A DNA stretch of 64,000 nt. It comes from Crotophaga sulcirostris (lineage: Eukaryota > Chordata > Aves > Cuculiformes > Crotophagidae). Below, in pieces: positions 35,871 to 49,300 of the stretch. The notes under the pieces were generated by a model that did no database searches, had not been told where the DNA came from, and was given only the letters and a program-made list of their open reading frames with translations. The position numbers were made by a program, and so were the translations under genes. The stretch spans positions 298,555-362,554 of the forward strand of contig VYZB01000538.1 in assembly GCA_013397455.1 (NCBI GenBank). The letters run 5' to 3'. Numbering within the stretch: the first letter of the stretch is position 1; every line of letters begins with the position of its first letter.

Positions 35871-38800
35871 CTGAGTACAGAACAGAAGTAGCTGATGAAT
35901 AAATAATTGTGTGTCACTTCTGCTTCATGACTGACACTCACACTGTGATGATCTGGTAGTGATTTGTATAGGCGGTGCGGCTCCTTTCTTCTAAGGTGAC
36001 TAAAGAATCCCCCTTGCCTTGCCTAAACCTGTCGGTTGCAGATTCATTTTAACTGATCCCATTAGCTTCTGAGTTTGGCCATGTGCATGTCCTAACTGCT
36101 GCTTCTACTATCAAAGCCCTTGATTTTTATTTCTTTAATTACCAGTTTTGGTTCCCCTTCCGGCAGGCCTGGCGGGAGCATGCTGTGCCAGGGAAGTGCT
36201 CTGCCCTTGCTCCTGAATAGCAATCGTGCTTCTGCATTTACATTTTCCCCCAGCTGAGTTTGTCTGTGGTTGCTTTTGGCTCAGCTAAGCTGAGCACATT
36301 TGCACCAAAGGTGTTAAACTGGGCTGGAAGCAGCTGCACCTGGACAGCCACCAGCTCTTCCCCTGCTTTCATCTCCTTGCAGTCCTTCTGAGTAAGGCCA
36401 AGCAGAGAATTTCCCCAAGGTGACAGCAATATTGTTTCTGTTAGAAAGTTATTATCCTTAATTTTTAAAAGCACCAAGCAAATGTCCCTGAGATTGCAAT
36501 CATCCATGATAGAGCACTTTTTCTCTCTACTCATTATACGTGGGTATTTAAGGAGCTGCTCATCCTGTTCCTCTGTCTGGTTGGTGTCTGTAATAGATTC
36601 TCATCAACAGCCTATCTTGCAATTGAACACTTCTCCATGGCACTCTTGGTCCAGCTCCATGGTGATGCTGTCTCTGCTGCAGCTGCCAGGCTCTCCATGG
36701 GCAGCCAGGCTGCCCTCCCTGGCAGGTGGCTGCTCCAACCCCCCTGACCTGGCAGCCCCGGCACAGCCCCCCACACCAATGCCACTGCACCCGGCTCTGT
36801 CCTGGAGATGCCCACCAGCTCCAGCATCGCTGACCAGGAGAGTCCTGGGCTGACAACCACGTGGAGAGGATTGGCATGAGCTGGAGATGATGGAGAGGGA
36901 GACAGATCAGGTCTGTAACAGCAAGAGAGGTGTGGGGACATGAGCAAGGAGGGTTTATTTGGGAGCGAGTAGGCATCAAGTTATCTTGTGTGATGGAAAG
37001 TAAATGGTGGAGGCATCTCAGATGGTAGCAATGGGTGAAGGTGAAGAGGGCTCAGTTACCCATTTGAGAACACCTGATGTAATCACCACACTGCAGGATC
37101 ACCAGCCCTTCCTTTCGCCTCTGCAAGCCTCCCAACCCAGACAGCACTGAGGAGGGGGAGGCCGTGTGCCCACGCTGGGGTCAAAAAGGCATCGAACAAG
37201 TGCCTCGAGCATGGGGCTCGAATGATGCCCCACATGTAACCTCTGACTTCAGAAATCCCTGAACCTTGGCTTGATGGAGGATGTATTGGATAAGCATTCA
37301 TTACTGTCCTCTGATAGAGATGAAAATCAGGCTGGCTGGACCCTTGGTCTGCTCCAGACCCATGTTCTTATGGCATGTGGCCAAACGCCAAGAGCCATCA
37401 AAATCCTTCTGGACAGAGAGTGAGCCCTGGCTGCTGCCAGCCGGCGCAGCTGGAATCTCACTGCTCTTTTGAAGGAATCCGGAGGGGAGCTGGGCTTCAG
37501 CTTGCTACCACCAGCTCTGGTTTGAGAAACAGACTCTTCAAACGGGGTGTGCGGAATTTACCCTCCTGGGATGCTGCAGCGTTTATCCAGACAGAAATTC
37601 TGTCTTCTGGGGTGGTGTAGGGAGCTGATTCCCACACTGCCTGGGAGCAGCACGTGATGAGCAAAATGTATGCTGTGAACAACTCAGAAACAGGCATTTT
37701 ATTGCTGCATAGGCGTGGTGCAGAGTCTGTCATCTCAAGAGCTGTTACTGTTTAATAGAGGTGGAAGTCTGAATGAGGCTCCAGTGGGTTTTTTTCCCAT
37801 GCAAGGTCACTATCTCCATTACAGCAGTAAATAATTAGGAATGGTTAATGAAGGTTGCAAGCCCGGGGGCTGGGGCTAGTGGCTGGGAGGGTAGCTGAGG
37901 TCTGGGTGAGGATGTCCAATGGTCTGATGCCAGATCCTCTACTCCTGGTCCCTGAGGAGGTGGGGTGCTGGCACGGGCTGTCTGGGAGGTGCCAGCGGGT
38001 GATGTTTGCTGGGAGCAGCCAGGGAGTGGGGGAAGATGCTTGGGTCTGCTGCCAAGACTTACGTGGCCTTTGGTAAATCACTCTCTGCATGACTTTTGCC
38101 TTTCATAATGTGAGGAATCTTTAGTGTTCATCTCTTATAGGGCTCCTGGAAAGGCACACAGTGCTCTTATCCATAGGGTAAAGACCCCTCCTGGCTCACC
38201 AGCAAACCCAGGTGGACCACACAGTTCTCTCTGGCACAGTGGTTCGGGGCACTGGTCCGGTATGGACACCTGTACTGCTCTTCACTTGCCCGTGCTGTGT
38301 GGGATGTGATGAGGTGAGACAGCCATGGTAGTGAACTTGCTCAATGCTTCTTGCATCTCAGTGGTTACTTTTCCCATGGATTTCACCATGGATTTTTAAT
38401 GAACACAATGTGTGCTTCATAAATAGACATTAACCTCTTTTTTCAGGAAAATCAAAATTCCATTTAAAATGACATAAACGTGCTAACCCATAATTATAGG
38501 GGGGTTGCTCAGCCCCTGCCCGAGGGGTCCTGCTTGGCAGGGAGGGTTGATCCCTGGCTCACCTTGTTGGCGAGCATCCCTGGCTGCCTCGTAGCCCTGT
38601 GCTGGCAGGAGGCAGATGCAGCACATCCGCTGCCATCAGCGCACATCAACACTGACCAGTGCTCAGGGTGCGGGAGTCATGGGGGGGAAGGTGCCCACCC
38701 TGTTTACGGAGTCACTCCGAGGCGCCTGCGGAGAGACAGGTAGCAGGCAGGGGTGTGAGCAGGGCTGCGAGCTTGGTGAGAGTTTTCTGCAATGTTGAAG

Positions 38801-39955
38801 GAAACAGGGAAGGCTCCTGTCCACCCACTGCCCTGCTTTCCCTTCACTAAGGGCTGCAGTTGTGCTACAACATCTAAAACACCATATAATTTTTTAAATG
38901 GCACTTGGAAGCAGATTCCTTGAAGCTGCTGTTTGACTGCACTTTGGGTTAGTGCTTGGTGTGAAGAGGATGGTTTCATGTCCCTTCCTGAGGTTTCACG
39001 AGTAGGTTCACTTTGGCTGACCCATTGGACTCAGCACCCAAGTAGCTAACCAAGTGGGTAGCTTTTCTCTGATGCTCAGGGAATGCATCCCTTGCAGTTG
39101 GCTCTGCACAGTCCCAGGGCTGGTGCTGTAATGAGCCATGGCTCGCTTGGGGGGGCCCGCAGCAGCAGGCATCTTGAGATATGTCTTTGATTAATAAGAG
39201 GCCTGCTTTGATAAAGAATGACAGTGCCGGGGTGACAACTGGTGTCTTCTCCCTCAGCTGGTGTGTGTTGACAGCTCTGCGGCACTGAGGAGCAGCAGCG
39301 ACTGTGTCGCCGTGTGGCAGCTCTGTTCCCCATCCCCAGCATAAAACTCTGCTTGTGTCCTGGGCTGGAGGGTCAGCCCAGGACAGTCAGGATGCTTCCC
39401 AAATTGATCTCACTTTAATTTTGGGTTATCTTTTAGTCATCTCCTTCTCACATGTATTTAACTGTATCTTCAAAATAAAAAGTTGAGGCCAGGGTGTGCT
39501 CCATGCTTTAAACTGTCCAGTGTCCTTTGGAACAATTCTTTTGGAGGCAGAAATGCCTTGCCTCTCCCAGTGGCTCTCTGGACCAGAGGCACGCTGCGTG
39601 ACAGGCTTCCTAGGTAAAGCTGTTTGAGCCATGGCTTCGCTTGCCTGCTGGTCCCTCGCTTGTCTGAGGTGGGGAGGGATGCAGAGCACATAGTGCGTGA
39701 GGAGAGTGGGCACAAGCAAATGTCTACTTGATCTGTGGTCTCTGGAGAAACGTGAGGAGAAAGTGGGCTTTCTGCATTCGGGTTAGCTTACCTTCCAAAA
39801 CCAGAGGAGAGGCAGCTGCCTTTGGCCGGAGCAGAAAACCCAGTGGCCTCCTGGCCAGCACTGGCAAAAGGGACAGACTGTAATTCAGTTGCTCTTATGG
39901 CAGCTTGATGTTTTGTATTTGTTTGCACATTGTTGGTAATCAGGCTCCCATAGGG

Positions 39956-40133
39956 CAGCGATGGGCAGCGATGGCATCCAGCAACAATGGGCAGCAATGA
40001 CATCTGGCAGTGATGGTGTCCAGCAACAATGGGCAGTGATGACATCCAGCAGTGATGGTGTACAGCAGCGATGGGCAGTGACGGCATCTGGCCGAGATGG
40101 GCAGTGATGGCATTTGGCAGTGATGGGCAATGC
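39956..40133 (+). repeat. 42-bp minisatellite, about four copies
   Basis: The unit starting 'agcaacaatgggcag' recurs at 39980, 40022 and 40064 (as 'agcagcgatgggcag'), a constant 42-bp spacing, with shorter nested 'gatgggcagtgatgg' words. Copies differ at several positions. Confidence 0.92.
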
Positions 40134-42171
40134 TGCAGCTGCTCCCCTAGTGCCAGGGCCTTTCCTGTCCTTGCCATCCTCCATTGCAGGCAGCTTCACC
40201 GTCAATTTCCACCATCTCGGTTCCAAGGAGTTACAAGGATGTTAATGCTACAACTGCCACAACCTGTTCATCTGTCCCACCTTCCTCTGTTGCCTCAGCC
40301 ATGCTCTTGCTGCCCTTGCTATGCTACCCTGCAACTCACTTGCCCAGAGGAGAAGAGGTGGAAAAGATCTTCTCTCAGTGGGAATTTGTACCCTTTTGGA
40401 ACCTGTGGCAGGACCCCTAGGCTTTGCTTGGCTCCCTCACCCTTGCAAAAATCACCTGCACGCGGAATGAGTGACTGTATTTGACAGCTTGAAAATATCA
40501 TGGTTTTTCATAGCCATCATGAGGAGAGGCAGGAGAAATGATTGTGGCTGCTGGACAGGTGATACTGCAGGATGATTTGCTCAGATATTGCCTGTTTCTT
40601 ATCTTCTGACACTACAATCTACAGAGAAGCCCGGCGCTGCTGGGCTGCAGAGGATGGCTCAGCCATTCCCGCGTCAGGTTACTGAGAGCTGGGTTGTTTT
40701 ATTGTACCAAGACAAAGAGAGTTGTGATGAAATAAGGCTGGCAAGGGGAGGCAGAGGACAGGTGGGTGCAGGAGCAGCCTCTCTGGCCATCCCACTGCCT
40801 GCACTGAGGGTTTTGTGCATTTGCTTTTTGCCCAGTGGTTTGTATTGGAGCAGGAGAATTGGCTGGGACAGGAGCCGCAGGGTGGGCAGAGGGAGCGGAG
40901 GGGGATGTGGGACACCCTGGTCTTTCTGGAGGCCAATGAGAGTCTGTGGGGTGTTGGCATTGTCAATACACCCTGCAGGACATGGACAGGGGAAAGCAGT
41001 GGTGAAAGGTGGCATTTGAGGGTGACATTTGTGTTTGTGCCTCCTTCCAGTTTCCAGTTTCACTGGTGGTTTGGTAATTGTCCGCTAATTACACCTTTAT
41101 GCTCAGTTTGTGCCTGGAATCACAAGGAGAGGAGAAAGCAACCCCTGAAGAGGCTACAAACGGGCAACTACCCTTTTAAAGTAATCTTGATTTTAACTTA
41201 CTAAAATCATTGTTGGCTTATGGTGCTGGCACCTTCATCAAGCCACACATGTCCTGCAGAACTGCCCCTGGTCCCAGGGATGGCACCTCTGTCTCCCTGG
41301 TGAGGCTGGGCTCCCTCAATGAGGGAGCAGGAGCCCCTCGGGACAGTCTGCCTGATGCTTGGCTGGATGTTAGAGACCAACTTACAGTTATTTTCCGCAG
41401 CTGCTGGAGTGCTTTGATGCATCAGCATCATCAACTGCATCACACGACGTCATCGCATGAGCAATCACAAGGGGCTGCGAGAGTCTGCCAACTCTCTGGG
41501 CTGCCCAATCTGACCCTGGGGCTGCTTGTCCAGCCAGGAAGGGTCACTGTCACCTCATGAGACAGACTGAGATCTCGCATTGACTTTCCCTGACACCTGG
41601 ATCCTGCAGCAGATCTGGATTTGCCCCGCTGGCCAAGGTGGGCGGTCGTGCCAGGCTGCACAGCATCCTTGCCTACCCCTCCATTTGCCTGAGCAGCCTT
41701 GCTCAGCTGAGCAAACCTTATCGCGATGCAGCAGCTGTGCTGCACGGCTTCACCGCCAAGGGGGCTGGGGAGATGGGGCCCCACGAGGCAGCGGCACAGG
41801 GTCCCCTCGAGTTGGGGACCTGCTGCTCCCCCCTGCTAGCCCCTGGCTGCTGATGATGTCTGGAAGCCTCTCGCAGCCCCCAGGCTACTCCTCTCCGCGC
41901 CAGGAGAATCTCTTGTCATTCCTCAGCACGCGTCAGCCAAGGATGAAAGTGTTTTCTGTACATTAGTCTTTGGCCTTCCCTCCAACATGAAAGGCTGAAG
42001 AGAGACAGGAGTGATTGCACCTTTTGTAGGATGTTGGAAAGCTGCAGCCCGGGGTGTGGGAGCTCTTAGCTGGGGGAGAGGCAAATGCTGGGTCTTCTGC
42101 TGTCACCCAGTGGGAAAAGCTCCAGGGAGGGTGCAGGGATGGCAGGGAGGCCAGGTGGAGGTGGTGTGTGT

Positions 42172-42212
42172 TTTAAATAATTTTAAATAATAATAATAAT
42201 TTTAAATAATAG
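42172..42212 (+). repeat. TAA/TTTAAA low-complexity tract
   Basis: Short ATT/TAA repeats including 'taataataataat' bracketed by 'ttttaaataa' words. Confidence 0.9.
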
Positions 42213-42507
42213 CTACATAATGCCCCAACATGCCCCGATTCCCACTGCTGCTATAGGATGTGTATGCTCCCCAGCCTCAGCCGGCAGCAGGAGAAGGGCA
42301 AGGCCACGCTCCCAGGCCAGGGCCACCAGCTCGCCCCCCTGATGCCTCCGTGTGTCCCTGGAGACGAGGGCTGTGTGACATCCCTGCTTGTTCTGGCTCA
42401 CTCGCAGCTGAAGCGAGAGACAGCCATGGCAGTGCCTCCACCCTTGAGCCGCGCTCCCGCGGCACAGCCTGTCTACAGGCAGCGAGCACGCGGCCCCGGG
42501 GAAACAG

Positions 42508-42645
42508 TGGTGCGGTACGGTGTGTACGGCGTGGCTCAGTGCTGTATGGTACGGTGTGATGCAGTCCAGTCTGATGTGCTACAGCGTGGTACGGTGTGAT
42601 GTGGAATGGTATGGTTATGTGGAATGGTACGCTGCAGTACAGCAC
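42508..42645 (+). repeat. Degenerate tandem repeat of TGGTACGGTGTGATG type, about 40-bp period
   Basis: 'tggtacggtgtgatg' occurs at 42547 and again at 42587 (40-bp spacing), embedded in a longer stretch of related 'gcggtacggtgtgtacgg', 'ggaatggtatgg' and 'ggaatggtacgc' words. It forms open frames in more than one phase, which are not genes. Confidence 0.85.
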
Positions 42646-45235
42646 TCTGGGATGTGGGACCACTGCAACGGAATGGCCCTCTCTGCCCACTCAGACATGC
42701 AGCGGCCACGTCTGTCATGGGTGTTGGGAAGATTTGAGCTGCTCTCCATCACCCGCAACTCAGTATGAGTGCAGTGTCTATAAAACTGCAGCATCCCAGT
42801 GTGTACGCTGGTTACAGTGCTTGTGCTGCTTGCTGTAGGATCTTGGAACGAGCCCTGTGCCTAAAGCAAGGGCTCTTCAGGATACACACACTCAGTCAGT
42901 TGCTTAGAAATTATTTGCATTGTCAATTTGGACAGATCGTCTCCCCTGGATAAGGAAAAGTCATCCAGAAAATAGGAGAAGTGGAACGTCCCATTGGCAT
43001 CCAGGAGCTTTGTTCCTCAGGGTCCGGGTTTCGTCATAATTAGCCCTGCTTGCAGCACAGACTCTGGCAGCGCTGTCACCTCCCGCGCAGAGCCTATTTC
43101 CAGGGTTGTGCTGAGGGCTGTGAAATCCCAGACTGTGCAACAGCTCCAGCTGAGCACCCAAAATGAGCAGACGCTTGAGACCTGCATCTCTCCAGCCCTC
43201 CACGACCCGTCTGTAAATTAGGGATAACATCACCTACCCCGGCTCTGCACAGGAGCCAGAGGGGCCTCTGAGATGCTCCTATGATGCTGGAGCTGAGCAG
43301 AAAGCCCACAGAGGGGAAATTGCTCCCTCTTTGCAGCAGGCGAGGTGAGTGAGGCCAGGGGCTGCACGCGGAGCACTGAGGGCAGATGAGGAGCAGAACT
43401 CCAGCAGAAAGCACTGTGCCCCGAGGGAGCTGGCAGAGGTGGGAGTGGGCAAGTGCTGGGGACCGTTAACAGAACTGTAATCCAGCACATGTGTGGGCTG
43501 GCTCCAGGCTGCACAGACTGTCCCATCCCACAGCCCTGCCCTCAGTACAGCTCTCATCCTCTCTGTTAGCCCGATCTGTAGGGGCATCATCAAGAGCAAG
43601 GCTGATGTGAGCTGTGAGCATTACCCAGCACCCGAGCTGCGGGGCTGCAGCTGGGACAGAGCCAGTGAAAGGGCTGCTGTGTGGCACTGCTCCCCCTGCA
43701 GAATGGGCTGAGTCGTGCCGAGGGCGAAGCGAAGGGCCGTGGGCATAAGCCTGAGCTGGAACTGGGGAGCAAACCTGCGGGGGCAGCCCCAGGTGAGTGT
43801 CCGCAGCCTCAGGGCAGTGCGAGCAGCCTGTGCCGTGCAGGTGTAGCAGTGAGTGTTGTGGGATGTAGGAAACCTGTCTGCCTGGGGCAATCTCGTGCCT
43901 CTGGCAGGCACAGCCCCTCCGGCTGCCCATGCTGTGCTGTGTGGCACAACCTCGCTGTCATCGAAGCCGAGGGCAAAACATCACCTGGCTTCAACGGCAG
44001 CAGGGTGGGCTCTTTTGCCTGACTGAATGCGAAGAGGAAGGACATGGCAAGCACTGGCATGAGCTGTGAAGCTATCCGCTTGCCCACCCATCTCAAGGTC
44101 TTTTATATTTGTCTTCTCTCTCCCTTCAAATCTCTGTTTGGCTCTTGCTGCCTCCTGGAAGGGCAGAGACACATGGGAGCTGGGGTTGTTTTGAAGCCTC
44201 AGAGTTATTCTAGCAAAATGGTTCATACTTTGAGTCAGATTTGGGAAGGTGAGGCTGGTTTATGGTGAAGGCAATGGTGTGAGCAGCTCGGGAATCAATG
44301 GGGCAATTTGCCTTGGTCTGACCCATGTGAAAGTGGAGCAGGTGTGTAGCTGGCAGTGTGGTCCTGTTCCCTGCCCCGAGTTATCTGAATGCAGAGCCTG
44401 GCATGGGCAGGGGAAGTGAGAGCCTTAAATCGGGGAGTCCCACCTGCTACCTGTGGGCAGGAGGGTTTCAAGGGCACAGGGGGGATGGTTGAGATGTATC
44501 GGAATCTCTCAGTGCTGTGGAATCCCAAAGTGGTGGGTGATGGAGAGGACACAGCATACTTCTCTAGCTGTCCCCATGCCTGTCCCAAGTGGGGAGCCCA
44601 GAGGAGTTTGCAGTGGCAGAGCCCTCCTGAAGGCAGTGGGGCAGAGCGAGTGTGCTGGGCAGTGGAAATGGCTCTGAATGTCTGGGAAGCCTGGGCATGG
44701 GCAGACTTCTTTTATTTCTTGAAGGGAAGTCAAGGTTGGCATCGCCTGTTCACCAGCAAAGTCCTCTCCTAATGCTCAGTCTATAGGATGGTCCTTTCCA
44801 AAAAAAGCCAAGAGTGAAACTATGGTGCTACTCTTCAATATCGCTTTTCCCCATCTGGGGTGTTGGAAATGGCTTCCTGGGGCTGTGTTCCCCTCCCGCA
44901 GATGGTGAGGAGGCGGCTCTGCCTCCAGCAGGCAGCGAGCTAAATCCATCGGTGCTGGATGCGCCCTGGTCCCTGCGACAGTGAGCAGGGCTGCCCAGAC
45001 CCTGACCCTGGGTTACGCTGAGCGGAGCCAGCCTGGTACCTGCTGGGTGAGGGAGAGCAGAGGGAGAGCCTGCAGCTGCAGGTTGCCAGCACCCCCAGCT
45101 TCCGCACCAGCAAGCATGCAGCACGATGCCCACTGAATTCCTTAAAATAAATAGACTTTGATGGATCAAGTCCCTTTTAGTGCATCAGCTGAAAACTTCA
45201 AATATTTATATCGTTAGGGAGATGTGACAGAACTC

Positions 45236-45267
<32 letters not shown>
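45236..45267 (+). repeat. (TG)n(TA)n microsatellite
   Basis: About ten TG dinucleotides followed by about five AT dinucleotides. A compound microsatellite likely to be length-polymorphic. Confidence 0.95.
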
Positions 45268-45268
<1 letters not shown>

Positions 45269-45994
45269 ATATATTAAAAAAGGCAGGTACGTGAGTGGCA
45301 GCCCCATATTTGAAGTTCAAATACCTTCAAATCAATGCTATAAAAGAAGAAGAAAAAAATGAATTTAATATCACTTTTGCAAGGAAAACAACCTGCCGAG
45401 CCTCCTCCCAGGCTAAATGTGCTTTAAAGATTGACTGTGCAGCTGTAGAAACTATTGATGAACTGTAAACATGAAAAGATCGCCCTGCTCGTGGCCTGTC
45501 AGAAGCGTTAGGTTGGAAATGCTCTGTGCTCCACTCCAGCATGACTCACTGAGTCCTCAGCAAATGTGTTTATTTGTAAAGATCCTCATTTCAGAAATAG
45601 TGACCTTTTTAATGCCTCATGCAGCAAGCTCGGAAATTTGAAATTGCCTTTTGGCAACTCGCTCGTATGGCTGAAGCTCTGACAGTGCTTTCCATGGCGA
45701 TATACATATTTTTAGCCTTGATATTCTGCACTGTGGGGCTCCTTTGGAAAATGATTTGCTTTTCGCAGCCCTGAGACTGCAGTTCAGTCTCTGCAGCGCT
45801 GGGCTGAGATCAAACTATGCGGAGGGCACTAGGGGTCTGCTCGCTCGCCTGGTGGGCTCCTTGCAGCACGTCACTGAGCCTGCTGCCTCCGTGTACCCTC
45901 CTGCTTTTATTGACATCCTCCTCGGGAAACGGGACCATAGTATCAGTCAGAAATTTGAGCAGCTGCTTCACTTTGAAATAGCGAATAAAAACTC

Positions 45995-46340
45995 TCATAG
46001 AATCACAGAATGGTTTGGGTTGGAAGGGACCTCAAACCCCATCCATTTCCATCCCCCCTGCCATCGGCAGGGACACCTCCCACTGGATCAGGGGGCTCAA
46101 AGCCCCATCCAACCAGGTCTTGAACACCTCCAGGGATGGGGTAGCCACCACTGCTCTGGGCAACCTGTGACAGGGCCTCCCCATCCTCACAGGAAAGCAT
46201 TTCTTCCTAAAATCTCATCTCAATGTCCCCTCTTTCAGCTGAAAACCATTCCTCTTGTCCTATCCTTGAGCTCCCAGATCAAGAGCCCCTCCCCAGCTTT
46301 CCTGTAGCCCCTTTCAGCACTGAAGGCTGCTCTAAGGAGC
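45995..46340 (-). mobile_element. CR1 LINE 3' fragment, minus orientation
   Basis: Read on the + strand it starts with the reverse complement of the CR1 tail ('catagaatcacagaatggtt'), continues 'gggttggaagggacctcaaa' and 'ccaccactgctctgggcaac', and ends about 46340 ('agcactgaaggctgctctaa'). It is the only CR1 copy here opposite to the genes. The 187-codon open frame across it is derived from the repeat. Confidence 0.93.
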
Positions 46341-49300
46341 CTTTGAAGCTGTTATTCCCGGCTGCCGTGCATCAGAGCACTAAGGTAGCTCCTTTGGCCA
46401 CTGAACTCATCCTCCTGGGCTCGGTGCTCACTGGCACGAGCCCACATCACTCCTGTGCTCTGCTGGCGCTCACACCAAGGGCAGGTTTGGTAGCCAGAAG
46501 CCTCATGGCTGTGTCCATGGCCTGTGCCCTTGTTCCCATTGCCCACCGGTTGCCAGCCTCTGGGGCAGCAGGAGGAGCTCAGGGCAGTGCTGGGTGCTGG
46601 AGCGCAGGGAGGGCGGCATCCGCAGCCACAGCTGCCCTGCGCGGAGCATCGCCACCCTCGCCCTCCTGGCCAGGTGTTCAGCATCACTGATAATTGCTCT
46701 GCCAGCTCCTTCATTGTGTCTCTTTAAGCTCTGGGATGCGAATATGCTGAATATGAAACGTTGCAGTTGTAATAACAGTTATTTAACCTTTCTGGGTCCT
46801 GTGACTAATGCTGCTGCCGCTTGTGTTTGGGAACAGGCGATAGCACTGCTCCTTTCTGGTGCTGTTCATCCGAAAGCATCGGGAAAAGATGTTTTGATGT
46901 TTTCTCTCCTGTTTGTTTGCGTCCTTACTAGGCGCTCTACAATTTCTTGTTGCTGATTTATATTCAGAGTTATAAATATTTCCTTTCTTCTTTTTGTTGA
47001 GCATGTTTTTATTTATATAGCTGTTTACATATTAGGTGGGTTTTAAACTGATTGCAAACTCTTGTCTCGGTTATGAGTTTTGGGGTAAAACACTCTTAAA
47101 TCATTCTCTATTCAGTCATGCCTTTATGCTTAAATCCATTCCCCTAAATGATTTGGCTTATAATTGTTCTCTGCTCTATGAATTGACCTTTCAAAGCACG
47201 AGGAATATATGGTGGTGCCTTGGACTTGCCTGTGTTTGCCCATCAGCAGCGTAATCAAGTCATGATTGCTTGGACTTGAGCAGCAACTAGTTTTTAATTC
47301 TGTGATCCATTTCCCTTCAGCTGTCAACACGAAGTCTAAAATAGCACTCCCCTGTGCTAGATGCCACGCTTCAGAGCTATGAAATTATCATTTATAGGTT
47401 TTTAGAAATTCAGAGGACGTTTTAATACCAGCGAAGTGAAACCTCCAACTTCCCATCATAATGCAGCTTTCTCTCCTATTTATTATAAATAGGAGCTTAA
47501 GGAGCCTCTGGGATGGGCTGGCCCTGGTACAGCTCTGGGTCGGAAGCAGACATCGGAGCACGCCTTGTCTATAGATCATCTTTCTGAATTACTGGCAGCT
47601 TGTTTAACTAGAGGATCCCAGGTTTTCACCCTTGCTTTTCCCACCTGGTCCCTTATGGGCGGGTTTCGTCATCAATTTTCAGTGTTCTGTGCAGGTCTCT
47701 CTGTAGGGCTCAGCAATGCCACGTAGGTCAAACTCATTCCAACAGTCCAGGATCCAGTCCAGATCCTTTGGTTCATTGCCCCAGCTCACAGCTGGGATGC
47801 GCAGGCAGCTGAGGGGCTGCCTCTTGCTTTCTTGGCAAGTTTTGTTCTCACCATCTTGATGTTGTGCTGGAGGAGGGCTCAGTTGTTCCATGGTTCCTTT
47901 TGCTGCTGGTTTAATGCCTCCGTGTTGCTGACTGCTGTGGGCTGGAGGTGGAGGTCTCCACTCCTTCTTGGGGAGGATTCAGGAGTTGCTGCTCCTCGCA
48001 GCTGTGTGTGAGTCCCCACAGAAGGTTTGATGCAAGGCAGAGTGCTGTGCTGGAGAGTCTGTGATGGCCAAAGAGGGGCTGTGTTAACAGGAAGCTCTGG
48101 TTATTCCCCAACCCGCAGAAAGGACACCCTGAGATGTGATGCAGAAATGGGAGTCATAGAAAATGCAAATTAGGCTTTTTGGAGGCGCTGATCCACAGCC
48201 TGGCAAGGGTATGAGTCTTGGTTTAGTCCTACATCCCACATCCATGAGGTTGTTCAGTGACCGGAGTGGGATGGTGAGGTGCGATGGAGCCAGGCTAGAG
48301 ATGCACCGGCAGTGAAGACCAAAAAGCCATTATAGTGAAAGATCAAAGGAGAGGGAAAATGATATCATTTGATGCACAGAAGTTGTGTCCAAGTAAAAGA
48401 AACAGAAAAGGGCATGAATTTCGACAAGTTAAATGAAGAGCCATTACAAGACAGGCAGAAATTATCATGAAGGACAACTTGCTGAAGGCATAAAAAGCAA
48501 TAATAAAATCTTTGCTCTCAAGCACGGGTCTGGCAGCTGTGGCTTGGGGAGCAATGGCTCCCTCTGCGAAAATGTGGAAGGGGGGAATTCTTCCCCTGGT
48601 GGTGGTTGCTAGACCTCTCCACAGGCAGGAAAAGTGTGGTTTGGGAAGGTTGCGGGATGGAGTGTTGTCCGTACTGCTGTCCCTCCAGTGACATTGCTGG
48701 GCCACCAGCCAGATATGTGGAACTGCAGGGTTTCACAGAGGGTTGATGCTGGGGGCTGGATGCACCAGCTCAGCACTGGCAAGGGATGCCAGCGAGGACC
48801 CCCAGTGCTCTGCCCCAAACCCTCTTGAGCCCCTTGGAGGTGCACAGGGCTGGGGGAGGACAGGGTTGTGCAGCAGAGTCTGCAACGGGGACTGCATGGC
48901 AACCTGGCTGGAGGGGAAAGTGGCCGATGGTGTTTGCTGTGGACAAGGATGTGCACAGGGAGGAAACCACTCACCTGGGGAAATGTGGTGAGATCCCTGC
49001 AGAGAGCTTTTGGATTCACACTTTCGCAGCAGCGCAAGTGTATCTAAAATGTTTGTTGGAGGAGTGAGAGTCGGATCCTGCCCTGACTGTGTCTGTGCCA
49101 AGGGAGGTCTTGGCGCCTCGTGCATGGGATGCTCAGCCGGGGCCAGGGATCCCACTCCTGCCCCATCTCTTACCATCGACGCCTGTGAGCAGGCAGGCAA
49201 ACGAAAGTTGTTATTTTTTTAGTTACTCAAATTGTATTAATTTAAATGGATAAACTCAATCAGTGAAGCTCATTCATTTCTAGCACATGACTTATTTACG

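Noticed and set aside
45744..46307. 187-codon + strand open frame
   Set aside because: Its second half is antisense CR1 and the first half has no recognisable domain.
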